A stretch of DNA of 64,000 nucleotides from Arachis hypogaea. Its lineage: Eukaryota; Streptophyta; Magnoliopsida; Fabales; Fabaceae. The notes beneath the pieces are model-generated. The model had not been told where the DNA came from. It worked only from the letters and a program-made list of their open reading frames with translations, and made no database searches. The stretch lies in assembly GCF_003086295.3 (NCBI RefSeq), contig NC_092051.1, forward strand, positions 14,934,810 to 14,998,809, in the 5' to 3' direction. Shown piece by piece: positions 12,551 through 25,374 of this stretch (positions within the stretch are counted from its first letter, which is position 1; each line of letters starts with the position of its first letter). Made by a program: the position numbers and the translations under genes.

Positions 12551-14145
12551 GAGAAGAAAAACATGACAAAAAGTGTTATAGTTGAACCAATGGTGTTGCA
12601 GAAGCAGAACCGCGTTACTCGAATGACATTGGGCTCTTCGGGCTTCGACTCAGTTAATGTTAGCCCAACCCTTTTTTTTTGGTGACTGTTAGCCCAACCC
12701 TTTAAATCCATTGAAATTAGTTTGGTAATTAATAAACAAATATTTATGCACACTAAATTGGGGATAATTTGAGCGCAAAAATACAGTAATTGTAATTTGA
12801 AAACATATATAAAGACAAAGTTAGAAAATAATTTGGATACTAAATTGATAATTTTTTAAGAGAATCTACAAATAAATAAATAAATAATATTAAAGATAAT
12901 TAAATAAAAAATAAAGAAATGGAATGCAATTAAGTAATTAATAACGACTTTCTAAAATTAAATTTATTTATTTATAAATAAGTTATATTACCAAGAAGAA
13001 TTAGGTTATTATCCTCAAGTATATGCTGGAGTATAAACATAATAGAATTATTATTTGAAAATATAAAGAATTCAAAATAAAAATAATTTATTAATTTTAC
13101 ACATAAATAAAGAAGTAATACGATTTATATTATTTTAAATTTTAACAGATAAAAAATTAAGTATTGATAGAAAAATTTTAAAATAATTCTAGTAAAATAA
13201 TTAAATATTGCAATGTCTTGATTTACAATTTACACAAAATCAATCAATAATTATTTTTTAAAAATAAATACAAATATACTACATGATTTCACTTTACAAA
13301 TGTTGTTGTTTGCTTGCATTAAAAAAAAAAATAGGTTATAAAGAAAAAATAAGAGTAGAAGCAAATTTTTAGTTAAAATATTAGACTTGGTTAATCATTT
13401 AAAAAGATTTAAATTATATTTTTTCAGTTTTTAACTGATTTTTTTAGAGAAAAAAAGACATATTAAAAAAGATAAAGATTTAATTGCAATAATTGCAATT
13501 ACAACTACAATATTGATTTTTGATACTGAATTTTTTATTTCAACTTTTTTTTTTCCTTCTTCCAATATTGATCCTTGGTATTAGATTTTTTACTTCTACT
13601 CCTTCTCTCTCTTTTTTTTTTTTCATTTTTATTTCCAAATATTAGTATCATAATCTTATTGCAAAAATTAACTGCAGATAAGAACTTTAAAAAATATAAT
13701 AATATAACTTTAGAATAAACAAACAAATCAAATTCGATTAAAAATAAATTAAACAAAAAATATAAAATAAAACAAAATTAAGATTGTAAACTAAGATTTA
13801 AAATAAAACTTAAAAATGGTTAATTGATTCATATAAAATAAAATATGACCTAATAAAATGAAAAATGTTATAAATGAAGAGTATATAAAATAGAATATAA
13901 CCTAATAAAATGAAGGATGATAGGATTGAAGAGTTAGTTCATTGAAATAGAAATAGTGCAGTAAATAATCAGTACTAAATGTTAACTAGCTAGCACAAAT
14001 TTAATTTATCTTTACCTAAATAATATATGAAAATAAATAGTAAAATTAATATTTATCTAAAAAAATTACAAAATAAATAATTAATGGTATATATTATTTA
14101 AATAATATTATAAATAAAAAAATTAATTTATTATTTTATAATATA

Positions 14146-14395
14146 ATTTAAAAAATATAAATGTACATGTAATAAATTTTTTATTTGTATTTATTATTAA
14201 AAGTGAGACCAAATTATAAATAAAAAAATATAGTACTCAAAGTATTAAATTATATAAATCAAAACTATTTTTTTTATTTTCATCTTTTTTAAAATTTATA
14301 AATAATAAAATAATTTATTTTTAGCCAAAAGTTCACTAAAGCATATATTTTTCTCTTTAAAAATTACTTCATTCTCTTTTATTTATATCAACCAT
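14146..14395 (+). repeat. Direct repeat, copy 1 (about 250 bp)
   Basis: This stretch and 15705-15950 share a long colinear similarity, with shared phrases such as TTTTTTATTTGTATTTATTATTAAAA, TTCACTAAAGCATA and AAAATAATTTATTTTT. They are in the same orientation, about 1.56 kb apart. They may be two copies of one dispersed element or decayed LTRs of a small retroelement. I see no TG/CA ends or target duplication. Confidence 0.65.
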
Positions 14396-15704
14396 ATAAA
14401 AAAAATTCGGAGAGTTTAGAACATGGATTGTGTTTTTTGCTGCTGATTTACATTTGAGGTTCTAGCTAAATAATTTTTTGCCTAATTTTTGTAAGAGCTA
14501 TTTGGTGCACTCAAAGTTTGGAGGAGCATAATTTATTAAACAGGTTTAATAGTATTAAGATTAATTATATGAATTATTTTTTCATCTTTTATAGACTCAA
14601 TCATAGCTTGATTTGTGACAAAAAAAAAAAAAAATTACTACTTTCAAAAAAAATCTTATAGAAGAGCTTTCTAGTAAAAATTTCTTAGAAAACCATAACA
14701 ATTTTAGTTAAGTTGAGGACTCTAAAATTCGCGCCATATTAAGTATCCGATCAGCAAATACTTCGGTAAAATAATAGGCCGTCATCAGCTGCATAGTATC
14801 GTTGTTGAGTAAGGCAAGTATGAAATTTTATCCAAATAAAACATTTGTATTCTCAACATTACCAACAGCTATATGATTTGCACAAATAAGAAGCAAATGG
14901 ATTAAGCACAAATTCCTTTTCTCATATTTAGTTCCTTAAACATGAGGCGTGAAGATCTCAAACTAGATGAAATTGACATAGTTAAAACGAATGGTAGAAG
15001 TGAAAAAATTATAGAAAACAGATAATCCTTCTTCTTGAATAATAAATAACATATAACAAAGAACGTACCAGCAACAACAATATAAAAAATTTGGAGATAA
15101 TCAAATGATGATGAATAAAAACTTTCATTAAATAATCAAAACTTTAGGCTCGAATAAAAAATGGGACCAGCTTAAAGGACCTAACAAATTCATTATGATT
15201 ATTATAACACAAAAACACACGCTTTGAAATTACAACTAATGCATCTCGTACGAGAATAGAATAATATTAACGGCTGCATGATCTATTTAGCCATTTTTTC
15301 TATTATTTTTTAAAGAGATATATATTTTTTATAATTATAAAAGCATTTTTTCAAAATATATTTCATTTAAATATTTAAAAAAATTAAAATAAAATTAAAT
15401 TTAAATTTTAAATTTTAAAATATAATTTTTTATATATTTATTAAATCTATGTTGATAGAGAGGTAGAATTATTCTGATAAGTATTAATAATTTTATTTTT
15501 TTAATTTATAAAAATAATTCATAAGAATATAAAATTTCACCAATTAATATGTATTTAAAAAATCATCTTTAAATCTTAGCCATGTAACTCAAAAGGTCAT
15601 TGCATTTATATTTTTCAAGATTTTAAAAAAATAAAAATTATTTGTATTTTATAGTTGATTGATTGGATAAATAACAGTGATAACATCATAATTTTGATGA
15701 ATAA

Positions 15705-15950
15705 AATAAAAAATATAAATATGCGTGTAATAATTTTTTATTTGTATTTATTATTAAAATGAGACTAAATAGCAAATCAAAAAATGAGTACTCACAGAGT
15801 ACTAAAATATATAAACTAAGACTAATTTTTTTTTTATCTTTATTCCTTCTAAAATTTATGAATGATAAAATAATTTATTTTTATTCAAAAATTCACTAAA
15901 GCATACATTTTTTTTAAATTACTTTATTCTTTTTTATCCATATAAATTAA
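15705..15950 (+). repeat. Direct repeat, copy 2 (about 245 bp)
   Basis: Partner of 14146-14395, same orientation, diverged by substitutions and small indels. The 1.3 kb between the copies shows no coding sequence or primer-binding site that I could recognise. Confidence 0.65.
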
Positions 15951-17746
15951 ATGATTGCAAAAAATATATACTCCATCTTTTTTCTCTCAATCTTTCTGGA
16001 ACTTTTTTTATCATTTTCATAAAAATAACATTTTTTATGATAATTTATAATTTTTTTTGGCATGTTCAATCATGAGTAGTTTCACTTCTCGTAATTTTTT
16101 TTAAAAACAAAAAATAATTAGAAGTGTTTTAATATATAATTGATTTAATAAATAAAAGAAAGATACAAAAAAAAAAGAATATAATAAAGTAGATGAAGAT
16201 TTAGGAAAAAGAATGCTGGATGTGAATAAAAAAGTAACTACAATATGAATAAAAAAAATTTAATTGATAATTATATTTTTGACATCTTTTTATGATAATT
16301 ATATCAATTATTTTTATTAATAAGATTAAAATGAAAAAAAAAAATTGAATATTAAACTCTTCATATTCCTTTTATAGCTATAGAATTGTATAGATATATT
16401 TAATTAGCGCGTCAATTAGATGTCCCTGTGCCTTTGAAAACAAAACCGAAAATTTTTTTTTGGGTGATAGAAAACCGAATTTAAAATCTTGGAAGATATT
16501 TTTAAATCATGACAATATTCAATCAATCAATCTCAGTCTCACTAAAAAATTATGTGCGTGTGGTGGGGAAAATAAAATTGTGTAGAGAAATTAAAACATA
16601 GCTATCCACCTACCCAAAAATAAAAAAGAAAGAAAAAGAAAACATAGCTTTGATAAGGCAGATGAAGCTCACTTTTCCATCATTGAATTTGAAAGAGTTT
16701 AAAGTTTAAATGATCACATTTATAAATTTTTTTTCTTTCTCCCCCTAATAATATTTTGGTCACTTCCAGCGAAATTTGTCTTAATCATTGATTCACATGC
16801 ACACCCACCAACTAATAAGAAAACATTCCTCCAATTAAAGTAACAATAATGGAATTGTGGAGGTTGAAAACAAGCGATACAGTGAACACAATGCATGTTG
16901 AGAAGGGAAGAAAGAGATATCAGATAACATTTATTACAAGCAGAAATTTATTGAGAGAACTCAATCACTTTGGAAAAAGCACTAACAAATTTGTGGGGAA
17001 AGAAGTGATAATAACGGGTGTTAAAGCATATGCATGGCATGGAAGGTAGGGTTAATATATCAAACTTTTTTAAAAGAACATTTAATTTATTTTATGAATA
17101 TTGGTGAGGAGTGAGGACCATGATGTTATGTCTCTGATCCCAAGTAGAGAAGAAGCATCAACATTCAACAGCCACTATGAAAGACTAGTCACTGATTCGC
17201 ACATGAAATAAATTTCCATCCACACGCAAAGAGCATTAGTAACTTCTCTTACCTGTTTCAATAGCTACAAATAGTGCTAATAATTTATCTCCCCATTTTT
17301 TTACTATTTTATTATGATTACCCCTGATGGAACAAATGATGCATCTTGATCATGGTATGAAATATATATTAATTATACATGAATGAATGTAGTGAAGGAC
17401 AAGACATAATAATATACAGTGAGGGTAGGATTTAACTGAGCATGGCTTAACTTGAAAGATGAAAGAAAAGGTGTATGGAGATGAAGGGGGTGACACCAAG
17501 TCTTACACGTTTTTGCCTCATATAACAGTGTGGAAGATAGAAATAAAAGGTGTTACTCTGTTGTCAGTTGACAGTGATTCTTAAACGAAAAAAGATTCAG
17601 CATGATTGAGATACTACTACAAGTTAGACTGCTATTTTGAAAGAGACACTTCGGATGAATTGGATACTCTATATCACTAGAGTAAGATCACAAGGCAAAA
17701 GTAAAGTTAAAGAGAGGGAAAAACAAACAACTCTCAGTTCCTGTAT

Positions 17747-17772
17747 GTAGAGTGTAGAGTGTAGAGTGTAGA
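17747..17772. repeat. Heptamer tandem repeat (GTAGAGT)
   Basis: About 3.7 head-to-tail copies of GTAGAGT. Confidence 0.85.
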
Positions 17773-19023
17773 TAGATATCCATAATATGAGGGAGAAAGT
17801 GACATTCATGGGGCTTTTATCAAGCATTGGAGCTCTATAAAAACAACATGGTAGACACACTCTGAGCTGTACCATGTGACAAATGCTTTCAACTTTCAAC
17901 TTTGAATATTTGTTATAATGTTTTATCTCTAGAGTTTAAGATACATTTTATAATTTTAACATTAATTGCACCTTGGATATGGAAGGAAAAGTCAACTTTG
18001 ACAAAATGGATTGTGTGTTTCCTTCTTGAGGGTACATATTATGTTTTAAAAATTACCATGGCAAGGAAAAAAAAATATGATGTGCATAGTATCCTTCTGA
18101 CAAAGGTGCTTGACCATAGCAGGAACAAGTTTCAACCTCATTATTCCTCACTTTAAAGTAAAGTATGATGAGAGAGTTAATGGTCCAATCTTTCACACGA
18201 GGTTGCTGACAGCTTTAACTATGCAATTAGTAGTAGAATTCACACTGACACACTCAACTTCTTAGAGCTACCAAATTCTATTTAGAGGTCTTTTTCTCAT
18301 GACAATGAATAAAAATAATTAAGAGCTAAATGATAAGAATCCACGTGATATAGATATGCATGATGATGCTACTTTAAAGTCTATATATAGTTGATGAATT
18401 TGATAATGTGTGATATGACCACCTAATCACATGATGCATGCTATGAATCAAATCAAGCAGGGGAAAAGGTTTAGCAAATTTCTTCTATATTTCATTTCAA
18501 ATTCAATTTGACCCATCAACTTTTCTGAAAGCTTCTTGTTTAGGCATTTGATAACGTAGCTAGAAATGGATTGTTCAACAAAGACAAGCATATGTATTAG
18601 GAGGAGTGGGGCACTATGTTGGCTTGATTAAAATAATTTGATTGATTTAGCATCCATAATTATCACCCCTTAAACCCACTTGTTTTCTCCTTATACGTGA
18701 TTCTGTATCAATAATACAGCTCAATATTTTTATTTTCTTTTTCTAAATTTCTGCCTTTTGAATTTGAAAAAAGAGACACATAGCATGATAAATAGAATGG
18801 AGGACAATAAGTGAATGATAAGAGGCAATGAAAATAAGGCCATAGGAGTTACTTTTTCTGAACTCAAAGTTACTCTCTTTACCATCATTTTCTGAAATAG
18901 AGCTTTTCTCAGAAGCTTCCCTTTTTGGGTTATAATTATATGTTCACAGAGCACCATTTCCTTTGAACATCTATCACATACATTCTTGTCTAAACTCTAA
19001 AACTCTCCATTCACATCTCAAGA

Positions 19024-21368
19024 ATGGTAAGCCTAGTGTAGTAGTCTTTCACTTCATTCCATGCTGCTTCTCTAATCTCTATCTCTTCACCTTCTTTGAT
19101 TCATTGTACATACATATGGTTGATGACTTCCAATCCTGATCTTGTCATGCAGGCAGACCAAGAGGAAAAAGAAGAACAGAAGCTCCTAGCAGAATGGAAG
19201 AGAAAAAAAGGTGGATTCAGGGCTTCCATGTTCATCTTTGGTAAGCAAGAAAAGAAAAGAAAAAAAAAAACTTTTAATTCTGTTGTGTTGTTTTGCTTGA
19301 AGGCTTTTAATTGTGTTGTTCCTGTTGTTGTGTAGTGTTGTCAGCATTGGACAACATGGGATTTGTGGCAAACATGGTGAGCCTAGTGCTTTACTTTTAT
19401 GGGGTGATGCACTTTGATCTGTCAAGTTCAGCCAACACTCTCACAAACTTCATGGGTTCAACTTTCTTGCTTTCCCTTGTTGGAGGCTTCATCTCAGACA
19501 CATACTTAAACAGATTCAGCACATGCTTGCTTTTTGGATCCCTTGAAGTCATGGTAAGTAGCTAATAAAGTAAACAATTAACACCTGATATGTCACATTC
19601 ATATTCACATGTAACTATGAATTAGGCATTGGCAATGCTGAGTGTTCAAGCTGGTTCAAGGCATTTACACCCAGAAGCATGTGGGAAATCAAGCTGTGTG
19701 AAAGGTGGTATAGCAGTGATGTTGTACACATCACTGTGCTTGTTGGCATTGGGAGTGGGAGGGGTTAGAGGCTCCATGACTGCATTTGGTGCTGACCAAT
19801 TTGATGACAAGGATCCAAGTGAAGCAAAAGCTCTTGCAAGCTTCTTCAACTGGCTTCTAATGAGTTCAACTCTTGGAGCAATCACTGGTGTAACTGCTGT
19901 TGTTTGGGTCAGCACTCAGAAAGCATGGCACTGGGGATTCTTCATCATAACCATAGCTTCCTCCATTGGATTCATCACTCTTGCTATTGGAAAACCATTC
20001 TATAGAATCAAAACTCCTGGGGATAGCCCCATTTTGAGGATTCTTCAGGTTCTTGTTGTGGCTTTTAAGAACCGAAAGCTGTCACTGCCAGAATCACACC
20101 AAGAATTGTATGAGATCAGTGACAAAGATGCTGCTGTAGAGAAGATTGCACACACCAACCAGATTAGGTGACTCTGCTTTACACTTATGCTGCTTAATAA
20201 CTTGTTAACAAACTTGCATGCACAAATTAAAAGCTTACTTAATAATTTTCTGGAAATGATAAAGCCAAACACAAACACACAACTTGGTCCAGCAATTGCG
20301 CATGTTAGGATTCATTCAACACGTTGGGCCCACTAAACTTTTATATAATCTTTGAACACTCATTCCATGCCTTTTAAATCATGATAGCGACCGTGCTTAT
20401 ATTTCGTTTTGGAAATAATCTTTTAAACCATGATATTGATTAAAGTATTAGTTTATTATTTTCTTTTAATGATGATGATCAGGTTCCTAGATAAAGCGGC
20501 GATTGTTTCAGAAAAGTCAAAGGCAGATAGATGGAAAGTGTGCACAGTAACACAGGTAGAAGAAGTGAAGATCCTAATAAGAATGCTACCAATAGTGGGA
20601 AGCACCATCATAATGAACACATGCTTGGCACAGCTTCAAACATTCTCAGTTCAGCAAGGCAATGTAATGAACCTCAAACTGGGTTCTCTAACAGTTCCAG
20701 CACCTTCCATTCCCGTTATACCCCTTGTCTTCATAACCATCTTGGTCCCCATTTACGAACTATTCTTCGTCCCATTCGCACGCAAGATCACAAACCACCC
20801 CTCAGGAATTACACAACTACAGAGAGTTGGCGTAGGCCTTGTTCTCTCTGCAATCTCAATGGCAGTGGCTGCAATTGTTGAGGTGAAAAGAAGGGAGAGA
20901 GGGAGAAAAGACCCTTCTAACCCCATAAGCCTGTTCTGGCTTTCGTTCCAGTACGCTATATTTGGTGTTGCGGACATGTTCACGCTTGTGGGACTGTTGG
21001 AATTCTTCTACAGAGAAGCTCCTTCGGGGATGAAATCGTTGTCAACATCGTTGACGTGGCTATCCATGTCTCTTGGATACTTTCTGAGCACGGTGTTTGT
21101 GAATCTCATAAATGGTGTTACGAAAAGAGTGAGTCCTAGTAAACAAGGGTGGTTGCATGGTTTTGACTTGAATCACAATAATCTCAACTTGTTTTATTGG
21201 TTCTTGGCCATTCTTAGCTGCATTAACTTCTTCAACTACATCTTCTGGGCCTCAAGGTACAAGTACAAATCTGATCAACTACACCCTCCTCCTCCTCCTG
21301 CTGCTGCTGCCACAAATCACAACAAGCCTTTAGATCAAGTTCCCCTCAGAAAAATGGAGATTAATTAG
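19024..21368 (+). CDS. NRT1/PTR family (NPF4-type) transporter, five exons
   Basis: Proton-dependent POT/MFS-fold transporter of the plasma membrane; NPF4 members move nitrate, ABA or gibberellins, so the substrate cannot be fixed from sequence. Exons are 19024-19026 (ATG alone), 19153-19240, 19336-19553, 19626-20167 and 20483-21368, all GT-AG with matching phases, giving 578 residues. Twelve hydrophobic segments are visible. NPF hallmarks include NFMGSTFLLSLVGGFISDTYL, FGADQFDDKDP-FFNW, MLPIVGSTIIMNTCLAQLQTFSVQQG, and FFYREAPSGMKSLSTSLTWL. The SVQQG...GSLTVPAPSIPVIPLVFI stretch best fits clade NPF4 (NPF4.5/4.6-like). TM1 has ALDNMGFVAN in place of the ExxER proton-coupling motif. The C-tail has a short polyproline run (about residue 552). 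An in-frame ATG in intron 1 (19147) would allow an alternative start, M-Q-A-D-Q. Confidence 0.93.
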
Positions 21369-21849
21369 GATGCATGCTTAATTAATTAAGACTCATGTGA
21401 TTATTATATATATTATGCTGTGCATGATAGAGGTTGTTGCTATTAGTGGTTGAAATGTCTCGTATGGTAACATGTGTGCTTTGTATGATTGATTTGATGT
21501 TGTTGGATCCGGCACTATCTATGTGTCTTCGAGTTTCCAGATTCTTAATATTGAAGCTTGTTCAGATGAGTTGTAATTGGGTTTGGAGCGATGTTAATTA
21601 GTTAACAAGAGTTGAGAGAGTTAGTCGGATAATAAAGGGTCCTAAAATGAAGGGAAGTTCGTGTTCGTAGCTATCTAGTATCTATCATGTACGTTTAAAG
21701 AGCTTGTTTAGTGAGCCACGTGCATATACAACTTTATTCAAATGAAAAGAGAATAGAATGACTATGCAACAATTGCATAGAAAAAAAAAAAAAAAACAAA
21801 TTCTATGGTGCTCAAGAATTGATGTCTAATTTGTTTAAGAATCTCGCTA
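21369..21849. other. 3' flank of the NPF gene
   Basis: Likely 3' UTR and terminator region of the transporter gene, followed by an A17 run (21780-21796). No gene seen. Confidence 0.5.
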
Positions 21850-22081
21850 GAGAGTCAATGGAGTATTTGTACGATGTGTACAATAAATTATTTATTGGGT
21901 CCAATATAAATTAAAAAATGAATATCCAAAATAAAATACTACTAATTTCTTAAATACAATACACTCATACTATCCAAAATAACCATTCGAGTATCAGGGA
22001 TAATAAACATCTAATATGCTAGTGAATCGAACATCCCTATACTCTTATTGTACACATTGTATAAATACTCCATTGGCTCCC
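21850..22081. mobile_element. 232-bp MITE with about 35-bp terminal inverted repeats and TA flanks
   Basis: The left arm GAGAGTCAATGGAGTATTTG is matched by the inverse of the right arm (…CAAATACTCCATTGGCTCCC-like, ending 22081), covering roughly 35 bases with few differences. A TA dinucleotide flanks both ends (21848-21849 and 22082-22083), which would fit a Tc1/mariner-type insertion, but two bases are weak evidence. Confidence 0.75.
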
Positions 22082-22439
22082 TATACTTTCTCTTTATTTA
22101 AAAGATGGAAGAAGAAAATATGAACTTCACTCTTTATATTTGTATCATATAGTGTAAAAATTAGACCTAAAAAGAATTAAAGATAAGTGTATAATATTTG
22201 TTGGTATTTGAGGTGGATGTTCTATATCGATGGTTGGAGACATAGTAAAAAATGGGTGTTTTTATTTTTTATTTTATTAGAAGAGATAAAAGAATTATCT
22301 GATTTTTCAGTTTGCAAATGATAATATTCTGTTTTGTCATTTTGAGGAGGAAATTATCAAAAATTACAAAAGACTATGCGGTGTTTTGAAATAATGTCAA
22401 AATTTTGACAAGTCTAATTTAATTCTAGTTAATTGCAAG

Positions 22440-23660
22440 TAAGATTGGAAACAAAAGATGTGCTTGGGTTGTAAGGAAGCATCACTATTAGTAAAATATC
22501 TTGGTATATCTTTCGGAATAAATTCAAGACTTGTCAAGACATGAAAATTAGTAATAGACAAAGTGAAAGCGAAGTTCAGTATGTGAAAAGTGAAAATCCT
22601 TAATAAAGCTAATAAGCTGGTTCTTATTAAGTATGTTCATAATAACCTTCATGTGTATTATCTTAGCTTGTATATGATACCAAAATATGTGGCAGAAAAA
22701 TTAATTTCGTTGTAGAGAAGGTCCTTGTGGAGTAAAGAGGATGAAAAAAAGAGATACCTTTAGTGAAATCGGAAGTGGTGCAGGTTCCGAAAAAATTAGG
22801 TGGACTGAGGGTTGAGGATGCTGTGATTCAGAATACATCTCTTTTGTTTAAGTGGTGGTAGAAGTTTTTGAAAGAAGATTGTTCGCTATAAAAGAAGATT
22901 TTGTGTTCATGCAATAATTTGAATCCTTCAGAGTTGCTTGCTAGTCAGCCTACACCTATACAGGTTCTTGGAAGGATATTTGTCAGTTACAAATCAAATA
23001 ACCACATGTAAGGGAGAAGTTGATTGGAGGTTTGTCTATGAAATTAGGAGATGAAAGAAGGATTCGGTTCTGAAAAGACAACTAGCTACAAAGTGGTGCT
23101 CTAAAAGATATTTTTTCAAAAATTTTTTCGATCTCAAACCAAAGAGGATCAGTTATAGGAGATTGTGGATTTTGAGATGAGGTAGAATGGATATGGAATT
23201 TTCAACAAAAAAGAAAGTTGTTCCAATGGGAGATGGGGCTACTGAACCAACTTTATAGAATCTCACAGTTAGTCAGGTTAACATATGAGAGAAAGGATCG
23301 AGTTATATAGAAATTTGATTAAAAAAAACGTTTATTCTACTAACTCTTTTGTACAGGTTATGCAGTTAGAACTACTTCCAAAAAATATAACAAGTTATAG
23401 TTTCGCTAATACTATCTAAAAAGACATTGTCCCACCAAGAGTTAAATTATTTGTTTGGTTTGTCTTGGTTGAACGGATTAATACTAAGAAAAGATTGTAT
23501 AGACTAAGTATTATTGTCCAGAATGACATTGTTTGTATACTATGTAAAAAAGAGATTGAATTTATTTTTTAGTCGTGAGTATACTTAACAAATGTGGTGT
23601 ACTTGGCTATTTGTCTTAAATAAACTGTAAACGGTTTGAGTTACTCTTAAGTAGCACTTT
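22440..23660 (+). pseudogene. Decayed LINE (L1-type) reverse-transcriptase C-terminal remnant
   Basis: Plus-strand translation across several frames and stops gives phrases typical of the 3' part of plant L1-type reverse transcriptases and the zf-RVT domain: KYLGISFG near 22500, the LGGLRVEDAVIQNTSLLFKWW block near 22800, PPRVKLFVW near 23445 and a CILCKKE zinc-binding-like segment near 23535. The reading frame is interrupted many times, so it is a dead fragment. Both ends are indistinct; no poly(A) tail or target duplication was identified. Confidence 0.8.
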
Positions 23661-24490
23661 AAGAGTTGAAGAGAAGCATCTGATAAAAAAAAAGCAAAAT
23701 TAGTGGTTGATTAATTTTTTTGTTGTTATTTGAAATGTTTGGATTGAAAAAATTGTAGGATCTTCAAGAACACAATTAAAATAGAACAATAAAGAGCTAT
23801 TAAGAATAATATAGTGTTGACTCCTATAGTTGTTAATGATAATATCAAAAATGATTACGGATTGAATTATTTATTTATTTATTTTGTTATTTTGTTAATC
23901 TTTTTGCTTTATCATATTGTGTTGATCTTTTTTATTTTAAAAAAATATATAATATTATTTGATTAAAAAATATATTTTTTATTTTTTATAATTTTATTAA
24001 ATTTATAATTAATCTTTTATATTCTTTTATTGAGGAGGAGTACTAGGGGCCAGCACTTTTGTTAAATTCTGGCCAGCACTTAACCATCGAAAAAAAATTG
24101 AATGATTCTATACCATTAGATGCAATCTCACACCATTAAAAATATCATTAATAGCTAATTGATGGCTAAAAATTACAAAATCTATTGGCTCCTAAACTTT
24201 ATCTTTATTGAGCCCTTAAATCAATTTTTAAATTTTTTAAATAGTGTAAATTTAATATATTCATTATCAATTTTTTTTTTACCATATAATACTTTTTTTC
24301 TTATCGTGGTAACAAAGACAGATGGTGTTTATAACTATATTCCGATAATTGTTTTGTCTAATTTAACTTTCTCTTAAAGGGTTATTGTATGACTCTTTTT
24401 CTCATGAATTCTAATGTGACCACAGTCAATATTTTTGACATTATGCCGTGCACAAGTATGATATCATTGTCATCATAAAAAATAACTAAA
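23661..24490. other. AT-rich intergenic sequence
   Basis: No gene. At 24046-24090 a phrase with two GGCCAGCACTT-like words (GGGGCCAGCACTTTTGTTAA, then CTGGCCAGCACTTAACC) looks like one end of a dispersed repeat, but I did not find a matching far end. Confidence 0.45.
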
Positions 24491-24801
24491 AGAGTTTGTT
24501 TGAAATACTAAGAATTAGATTTCACTCAAGAATTGAATTCTTTTTTCTGCTTTAAAACAACTAAAAATGAATGATTTGAATTTCTTTAAGAATTTTAATT
24601 TTTATTTTTTCTTCATTTGTAAATAAGACAAAAAAGGGTCTGATTTCCAAATCAACTCTCACACTCTTCAAACTTAAATTCTGTTCCATTAATATATTGT
24701 AGTCATTCCAAATTATGGAATTGAGTTTCAAATAGAAATGAATTCTTTTTTTAAAGGAAATAGAATTCTTTTCTCATGTTAAATGGTTTTCAAACAAGCT
24801 T
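24491..24801. mobile_element. Possible hAT-like MITE (about 310 bp)
   Basis: The left end GAGTTTGTTTGAAA is approximately inverted at the right end (TTTTCAAACAAGCTT), and the arms share GAATTC/T-rich words beyond that. No convincing 8-bp target duplication was found, so this is tentative. Confidence 0.4.
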
Positions 24802-25374
24802 AAAACATTTCAATCTTTAAATTTGGTATAAACAGAGCGAAATAAGACTCTATATCCTACTTCGATTAAGCGGCACAAAGTTGTAAACCATACTTGATCA
24901 TTGGATAATGGATAGTGTCCAACTCGAGTAAAGTTGTAGTGGTCATTTTAGTCAGTCTTCACTTAACTCAATTTAAGTAGTGTCTTTTTTGTCTATCAAC
25001 CTTAGTTCACACGACATCTTGTTTTCTTTCCATTTTAAAGGTCTCCGATTTAATTATTTAATATTAAGTAATCTATTTGACAAAAGAAAAAATTTATCTA
25101 ATAAAAAAGAAAAATCAATCATAATTATATATACATATTTGAATATGTCTAATAACCGAATATTGGTAATTTTAATTTGGGAACAGAATATTTATTAACT
25201 CAAATATTTTTGTAGTAATAGAGACCTAATTAAAAAAAATGATTTAGAAACTCAATTAAAAAAATTATAAAAATTTAATTATAAATTTAGTAAAATTATA
25301 AAAATTAATAAAATAATTAAATTTAATTTTTTTAGTAATATTACAAGGCCAACACAATTTATTTATTTTTTGAA
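24802..25374. other. AT-rich intergenic sequence
   Basis: Nothing recognisable; short open frames only. Confidence 0.45.

Larger units (their letters stand above)
12551..19023. other. Long AT-rich intergenic region before the NPF gene
   Basis: No gene is supported. The region is largely A/T with homopolymer runs, and contains the direct-repeat pair listed separately (14146-14395, 15705-15950) and a heptamer repeat near 17750. A 66-codon frame at 16849-17049 has no recognisable family. The last kilobase should hold the NPF promoter; a CACGTG core lies at 18342-18347. Confidence 0.5.

Noticed and set aside
16849..17049. 66-codon open frame with fairly balanced codons
   Set aside because: No recognisable domain, no splice or promoter context, and it lies alone in an AT-rich gap; it could be a tiny gene but I cannot support it.
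19340..19400. Loss of function inferred from the missing ExxER motif in the NPF transporter
   Set aside because: From memory, NPF4 members commonly deviate at this motif, so it is not evidence of inactivity.
19646..19915. Minus-strand open frame across NPF exon 4
   Set aside because: Shadow of the transporter exon.
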